Below, piece after piece: positions 6,181 to 7,096 of a DNA stretch of 7,096 nt (its first letter is position 1; every line of letters starts with the position of its first letter). The notes under the pieces were generated by a model, which saw nothing but the letters and a program-made list of their open reading frames with translations, made no database searches and had not been told where the DNA came from. Source of the stretch: Maritimibacter sp. Lineage in GTDB: Bacteria > Pseudomonadota > Alphaproteobacteria > Rhodobacterales > Rhodobacteraceae. Made by a program: the position numbers and the translations under genes. The DNA is taken from the NCBI GenBank assembly GCA_003520545.1, contig DOUP01000208.1, forward strand, positions 20,071 to 27,166, in the 5' to 3' direction.

Positions 6181-6567
6181 TCAGCTCTTTTCGATCAGCG
6201 CAGTCCAGGTCGGCGCCTCCTCGGGCGCGAGCTCCAGTTTAACGCGTGGTGCCGCAAAGTCACGCAAAGTGAGCACGAGACCCGAGTTGGTCGGAATGAT
6301 CTGCGGCGCGTCGAGAACATGGGTCGCCACGTCCTGTCCCATGACCCAGAGCACATGCAGCTTGCCGCCCGCGCGCACCAGGGCATTCTGGCCGGTGGCG
6401 GAGACGCGCACCTCGTCCGGGTCCAATCCGGGATTGTCGGCCACGAATTCCTGCCGCGCCGTGTCTTCGTCCAATGTCAGTGGCTCATCATAGCCGAACG
6501 CACGCATCGCCACCCAGATGGCGATGAGCCCGACCACGACGATTGCCCCGAGTAACCATAGTGGCAT
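6181..6567 (-). CDS. Small single-pass membrane protein, function unknown
   Basis: I do not recognise this 128-residue protein. It begins MPLWLLGAIVVVGLIAIWVA, a single hydrophobic helix (about residues 3-21) followed by Arg22 and a soluble domain of roughly 100 residues rich in Asp, Glu and beta-prone stretches (LVRAGGKLHVLWVMG at about 63-77; GLVLTLRDF at about 96-104). With no cleavage motif after the helix, it is more likely a membrane anchor than a secreted protein. There are no cysteines or cofactor motifs. The ATG (6565-6567) has a strong AGGAGG six bases upstream. It is the first gene of a two-gene unit whose stop codon abuts the start of the hydroxylase gene, so a role with that enzyme (assembly, electron supply or substrate handling) is possible but only inferred. 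Coding status is supported by the strong ribosome-binding site, the coupled start and the coherent protein. Confidence 0.75.
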   Translation of the reverse strand: MPLWLLGAIVVVGLIAIWVAMRAFGYDEPLTLDEDTARQEFVADNPGLDPDEVRVSATGQNALVRAGGKLHVLWVMGQDVATHVLDAPQIIPTNSGLVLTLRDFAAPRVKLELAPEEAPTWTALIEKS

Positions 6568-6613
6568 GCCTGTCCTCCTGCTTGCGCGTGAGGGTGAGTT
6601 TGTGAACGCGCCA

Positions 6614-6619
6614 AGTCAA
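6614..6619 (-). promoter_or_regulatory. Possible -35 element for the small-protein/hydroxylase unit
   Basis: TTGACT on the minus strand, about 47 bases before the small gene's start codon. The bases 17-20 further on (CACCCT, ACTCAC) are a poor -10, so this is a weak call. The surrounding 161-bp gap (6568-6728) otherwise holds the AGGAGG ribosome-binding site, a short imperfect inverted repeat (ATCGG at 6645-6649, CCGAT at 6657-6661) and no credible small gene. Confidence 0.3.
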
Positions 6620-6728
6620 TCGGCGGAGATCCTGACGGCGGGTCATCGGCGATATTCCGATAAACAGAAGGGGGATTTCCGCCGGGGTGAAAGATGTCTG
6701 GACCGAGGTGAGATGCCGTGACCCGGCT

Positions 6729-7096
6729 TTAGCTCTTCCCGTCGTCGATCACGGTTTTCAAGATCGCCTTGGCACTGTCCGAATCCCACTCGGCGTCGCC
6801 CATGAGCCGCGCAATCTCGTTGCCGTCGCGGTCGAGAATCACAGTCACCGGCAGGCCCATGACACCCATTTCCCGCGCCAGGGCACCGTTTTCGTCCATC
6901 AGGATAGGCAAATGCTCGATCCCGATTTCGTCAAAGAACTTTTCCGCGCCCGTTTGCTTGGTGCGCAGCGTCGCCACCGGCACCACGGCGAAGTCATCGC
7001 CGCCCAATGCGGCCTGCAAGGCATCGAGAGACGGCATTTCTTTCCGGCATGGCGCGCACCACGTGGCCCAGAAGTTCACGACCACGACTTTGCCCC
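6729..7096 (-). CDS. TlpA/ResA-like thiol-disulfide oxidoreductase, C-terminal part (partial)
   Basis: Thioredoxin-fold redox protein, normally membrane-anchored or periplasmic, that reduces disulfides in targets such as apocytochromes c or copper proteins. The window holds about the last 121 codons; the N-terminus with its signal or anchor lies beyond the right edge. The visible part opens GKVVVVNFWATWCAPCRKEM, containing the active site WCAPC. It continues with the PSL segment after it, a family insertion around the TLRTKQTGAEKFFDEIGIEHLPI region, and the cis-proline loop MGLPVTVILD. The frame is open through position 7096, and a GTG at 7083-7085 is an internal valine, not the start. It ends with TAA at 6729-6731. 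A gap of 161 bp separates it from the small membrane protein gene on the same strand, so a shared transcript is possible but unproven. The exact partner protein cannot be determined. Confidence 0.9.
   Translation of the reverse strand, partial: GKVVVVNFWATWCAPCRKEMPSLDALQAALGGDDFAVVPVATLRTKQTGAEKFFDEIGIEHLPILMDENGALAREMGVMGLPVTVILDRDGNEIARLMGDAEWDSDSAKAILKTVIDDGKS

Noticed and set aside
5335..6555. Plus-strand open frame of 406 codons across the hydroxylase and small membrane protein genes.
   Set aside because: It is antisense to a protein with all its histidine boxes intact; the product is His/Arg/Gln-rich and unlike any family I know.
6717..6729. GCCG-TGACC-CGGC inverted repeat after the TlpA-like gene, considered as a terminator.
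   Set aside because: Four-base arms and no following T-run on the transcribed strand.
1..7096. A mobile element, defence system or other wholly new system.
   Set aside because: No transposase, integrase, terminal repeats, direct-repeat arrays, toxin-antitoxin pairs or phage genes are seen; all long genes but the 128-residue one belong to recognised families.

Overview
The window is GC-rich, densely coding alphaproteobacterial DNA. Protein style, GC-biased codon use, long antisense shadow ORFs and gene content (a polyol-type ABC uptake operon under a LacI regulator, a sterol-desaturase-family hydroxylase, a TlpA-type thioredoxin) suggest Rhodobacterales, probably the Roseobacter group. This placement is inference from protein character, not a database match. 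There are no rRNA or tRNA genes, insertion sequences, CRISPR arrays or prophage genes; it reads as ordinary chromosomal accessory metabolism.

Left part (1-2981, all on the minus strand): a LacI-family repressor gene (1788-2819) is followed by a periplasmic polyol/sugar-binding protein (367-1668) and the start of an inner-membrane permease (1-252, cut by the left edge). The binding protein and permease look like SmoE/SmoF (mannitol/sorbitol uptake, related to Pseudomonas MtlE/MtlF). A strong 10-bp stem-loop without a U-tract lies between them. The promoter regions of both the transport genes and the repressor carry the same small palindrome, TTKAC-N4-GTAAA read on the minus strand. Two copies lie before the binding-protein gene, 22 bp apart centre to centre, and one lies before the repressor gene. 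The simplest reading is a self-regulated, substrate-induced uptake module.

Middle part (2982-5231): two divergent genes whose starts are only 57 bp apart. One encodes a thiamine-diphosphate enzyme of the acetolactate-synthase-like group (minus strand); the other an NAD(P)H-dependent FMN reductase of the ChrR/YieF type (plus strand). The thiamine enzyme has the cofactor motifs but lacks the QWQ tryptophan of true acetohydroxyacid synthases and has no small-subunit gene beside it, so its substrate is open.

Right part (5242-7096, minus strand): a small single-pass membrane protein gene runs directly into a membrane-bound di-iron hydroxylase of the sterol desaturase family (stop and start codons abut). 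Upstream lies the C-terminal part of a TlpA/ResA-like thiol-disulfide oxidoreductase with a CAPC active site, cut by the right edge. I found no clearly new biological system. The points most worth following are the three-site operator module with its unusual repressor hinge, the unassigned thiamine enzyme, and the small-protein/hydroxylase pair.
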